NCBI GenBank assembly: GCA_964580675.1
Contig: CAZOLI010000036.1
Span: forward strand, 1-24,961
DNA length: 24,961 nucleotides
Source of the DNA: CAZOLI01 sp964580675
GTDB taxonomy: Bacteria; Planctomycetota; MHYJ01; CAYXQY01
Direction of reading: 5' to 3'
Positions 23,650 through 24,961 of the stretch are shown here, in pieces; position 1 is the first letter of the stretch, and each line of letters opens with the position of its first letter. Made by a program: the position numbers and the translations under genes. Under the pieces are notes generated by a model, which was not told the DNA's origin, made no database searches, and worked only from the letters and a program-made list of their open reading frames with translations.

Positions 23650-24306
23650 ATGAAGCCCGAACAGATCAATCTCGTTCTCCTGGACTGTGACGGCGTTGTC
23701 CTTGAATCCGTCGGCGGAAAGAGCAAACTCGTTCTGGATCTTTTTTCCGACGACGAAGAAAAACGCCGCCGGATTAAGGGGTTCCACCGGAACCACCCGG
23801 GCATGCATCGGGAGGAATTGTTTGCACATATCCTGAAAAATATCTACGACCGTTCCCCCGATCCCTCCCTCATCACACACCTCTGCTGGAGTTTCGGCCG
23901 TCGCTGCGTGAAGCACATGAGCGACGTAGATCTCGTAAAAGGCACGTGGTCGTTTCTTAAAACGCATCACGAACAGGTGCCCATTCACGTGGTCTCAGGT
24001 ACCCCGCAGCAGGAACTCCGGCAAATTCTGAAAAACCATGGGATCGCAAAATATTTCCGATCAATCAGTGGATCACCACCCGAGAAAACCCCGAGAGCTC
24101 GGCATATTCTGGCCGACCAGAACGTCCCCCCCGAGAAAACCCTCTTTGTTGGTGACGCTCAGGAGGACATGCGGGCGGCGGATGATATTGGTACGTGGTT
24201 CGCGTTCCGGGAAAGCACGGGCGAGGTCCAACCGGATGCCGATCGGTTCCTTGCCACAATATCAGATCTCGAGGAGCTCTCAACCATACTGAAAACGTAC
24301 TTATAA
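23650..24306 (+). CDS. HAD-superfamily phosphatase, sugar/polysaccharide-associated type
   Basis: From the ATG at 23650 the protein has 218 residues and all HAD motifs: LLDCDGVVLES (nucleophile D12 and acid/base D14), motif II VVSGTPQQEL, and motif IV LFVGDAQEDMRAADDIG with its metal-binding aspartates. A helical cap includes FHRNHPGMHREELF, resembling the HxxNGGxSRxEKF segment of HAD proteins found in surface-sugar biosynthesis clusters (from memory of the family). It probably dephosphorylates a small phosphorylated metabolite; the substrate is unknown. The frame extends upstream to 23548, but that region contains the promoter and lacks homology, so the shorter start is chosen. It is divergent from the phosphorylase gene. 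Confidence 0.88.
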   Translation: MKPEQINLVLLDCDGVVLESVGGKSKLVLDLFSDDEEKRRRIKGFHRNHPGMHREELFAHILKNIYDRSPDPSLITHLCWSFGRRCVKHMSDVDLVKGTWSFLKTHHEQVPIHVVSGTPQQELRQILKNHGIAKYFRSISGSPPEKTPRARHILADQNVPPEKTLFVGDAQEDMRAADDIGTWFAFRESTGEVQPDADRFLATISDLEELSTILKTYL

Positions 24307-24437
24307 AAAAAGTGATTGATGTTCTCGTTATATTCCTCGGTAATTTCGAGAACTTCCCCCCTTTCCGAACAGGGTATGATTAGCAGTACATAAGCGAAAT
24401 ATTCTCTTTTTGGTCTTCAATTTTACTCACGCCGATA

Positions 24438-24961
24438 ATGGGGAACACCATCGACTGCCCTGAGTGTGGGAAGGAATGGCCGGAAGAACTTGGCCTAAAA
24501 TACTGTGGGGATTGCGGATCTGAACTTACCCCCGACCGACCCGAGACGATAACCCGAGAACGGCGTACCTTAAACGTCTTGTTTGCAGATCTGTCCGGGT
24601 TTACCACGTTTAGCGAGGAAAAGGATCCCGAGAAGGTGGAGGAGATCATTGATGACCTGCTCTCCCGGCTGGGAAAAGTCGTCGAAGAGTACGGGGGATA
24701 CGTGGACAAGTACCTGGGCGATGCGGTAATGGCAATCTTCGGGGCACCGGAAGCTCACGAGGACGATCCTCTGCGTGCCGTGCGGGCCGGACTTGAGATG
24801 CTGGATGAGGTATCGGTGTTCAACAACGAACAGAAAGAATCCCTTTCCCTTCGAGTGGGTATCGACCGCGGCGAGGTCGTCTGGAGCCGGGTAGGGGGTG
24901 GAAACTACACCGCCACCGGTGATGCGGTCAACGTCGCCCAGCGGCTGGAAGAGGCGGCCGA
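24438..24961 (+). CDS. Class III adenylate/guanylate cyclase with N-terminal zinc ribbon (3' partial)
   Basis: The reading frame is open from the ATG at 24438 to the window end (174 complete codons seen). Residues 1-30 form a zinc ribbon (CPECGKEW...KYCGDCGSEL; C7, C10, C23, C26). The class III cyclase domain follows from about residue 44: VLFADLSGFTTF with the first metal Asp, DKYLGDAVMAIFGAP with the second, LRVGIDRGEV, and ATGDAVNVAQRLEEAA. These make cAMP or cGMP; the substrate-selecting residues are not certain enough to choose. Proteins with this beginning often continue with an AAA-type ATPase and TPR repeats, but that part is outside the window. No clear promoter or Shine-Dalgarno is seen in the 131 bases after the HAD gene. 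Confidence 0.9.
   Translation, partial: MGNTIDCPECGKEWPEELGLKYCGDCGSELTPDRPETITRERRTLNVLFADLSGFTTFSEEKDPEKVEEIIDDLLSRLGKVVEEYGGYVDKYLGDAVMAIFGAPEAHEDDPLRAVRAGLEMLDEVSVFNNEQKESLSLRVGIDRGEVVWSRVGGGNYTATGDAVNVAQRLEEAA

Noticed and set aside
1..24961. CRISPR arrays, insertion sequences, prophage or integrase sites
   Set aside because: No repeat-spacer pattern, transposase, integrase or terminal inverted repeats were found on either strand.

Overview
The window looks like chromosomal DNA of an uncultured or little-studied bacterium, most plausibly Planctomycetota or a relative (inference). The pointers are a transmembrane Ser/Thr kinase with a huge coiled-coil and lectin-like tail, a TonB-like squalene-cyclase-fold repeat protein next to a BatA-like von Willebrand protein, a class III cyclase with a zinc ribbon, and many acidic low-complexity linkers. 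There is no sign of phage, insertion sequences or CRISPR. Gene density is high and most of the window is housekeeping.

Layout. (1) 1-3537, plus strand: a membrane-anchored alpha/alpha-toroid protein and a VWA membrane protein, probably an envelope module whose upstream partners lie outside the window. (2) 11431-3568, minus strand: tRNA-Leu(CAG), smpB, ssrA (tmRNA), a CinA-type domain protein, alaS and a Ser/Thr kinase. The tmRNA, its protein partner SmpB and the synthetase that charges it with alanine are almost contiguous. Three good sigma70-like promoters (before tRNA-Leu, ssrA and cinA) divide the run. (3) 15297-11661, minus: yidC and mnmE, a commonly conserved neighbour pair, separated by a terminator. 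(4) 19012-15299, minus: a coiled-coil lipoprotein, guaA, a new-looking protein with four MshEN-like helical modules and two zinc ribbons, and a Trm112-like zinc protein with an extra zinc motif, ending in a clear terminator. (5) 19013-19538: the only long stretch without a convincing gene; it holds a stable hairpin. (6) 19539-21465, plus: a DegT-family aminotransferase and a two-TM protein of unknown function. (7) 23514-21493, minus: a nucleoside phosphorylase followed by an MTA/SAH-type deaminase. Active-site residues suggest the pair runs a deaminating salvage of methylthioadenosine through methylthioinosine. (8) 23612-24961, plus: a HAD phosphatase and the start of a class III nucleotide cyclase cut by the window end.

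Two general points. Neither stable RNA gene encodes its 3' CCA. Several genes (mnmE, the phosphorylase, the HAD protein) have a -10 element only 6-9 bases before the start codon, which would give leaderless or nearly leaderless mRNAs, while others (e.g. the MshEN/zinc protein) have a good Shine-Dalgarno sequence.

No wholly new defence or mobile system is evident. The best candidates for undescribed biology are the acidic-Tyr-repeat/TonB-like toroid protein with its VWA partner, the four-module MshEN/zinc-ribbon protein, and the trans-translation cluster with an unusual tmRNA tag.
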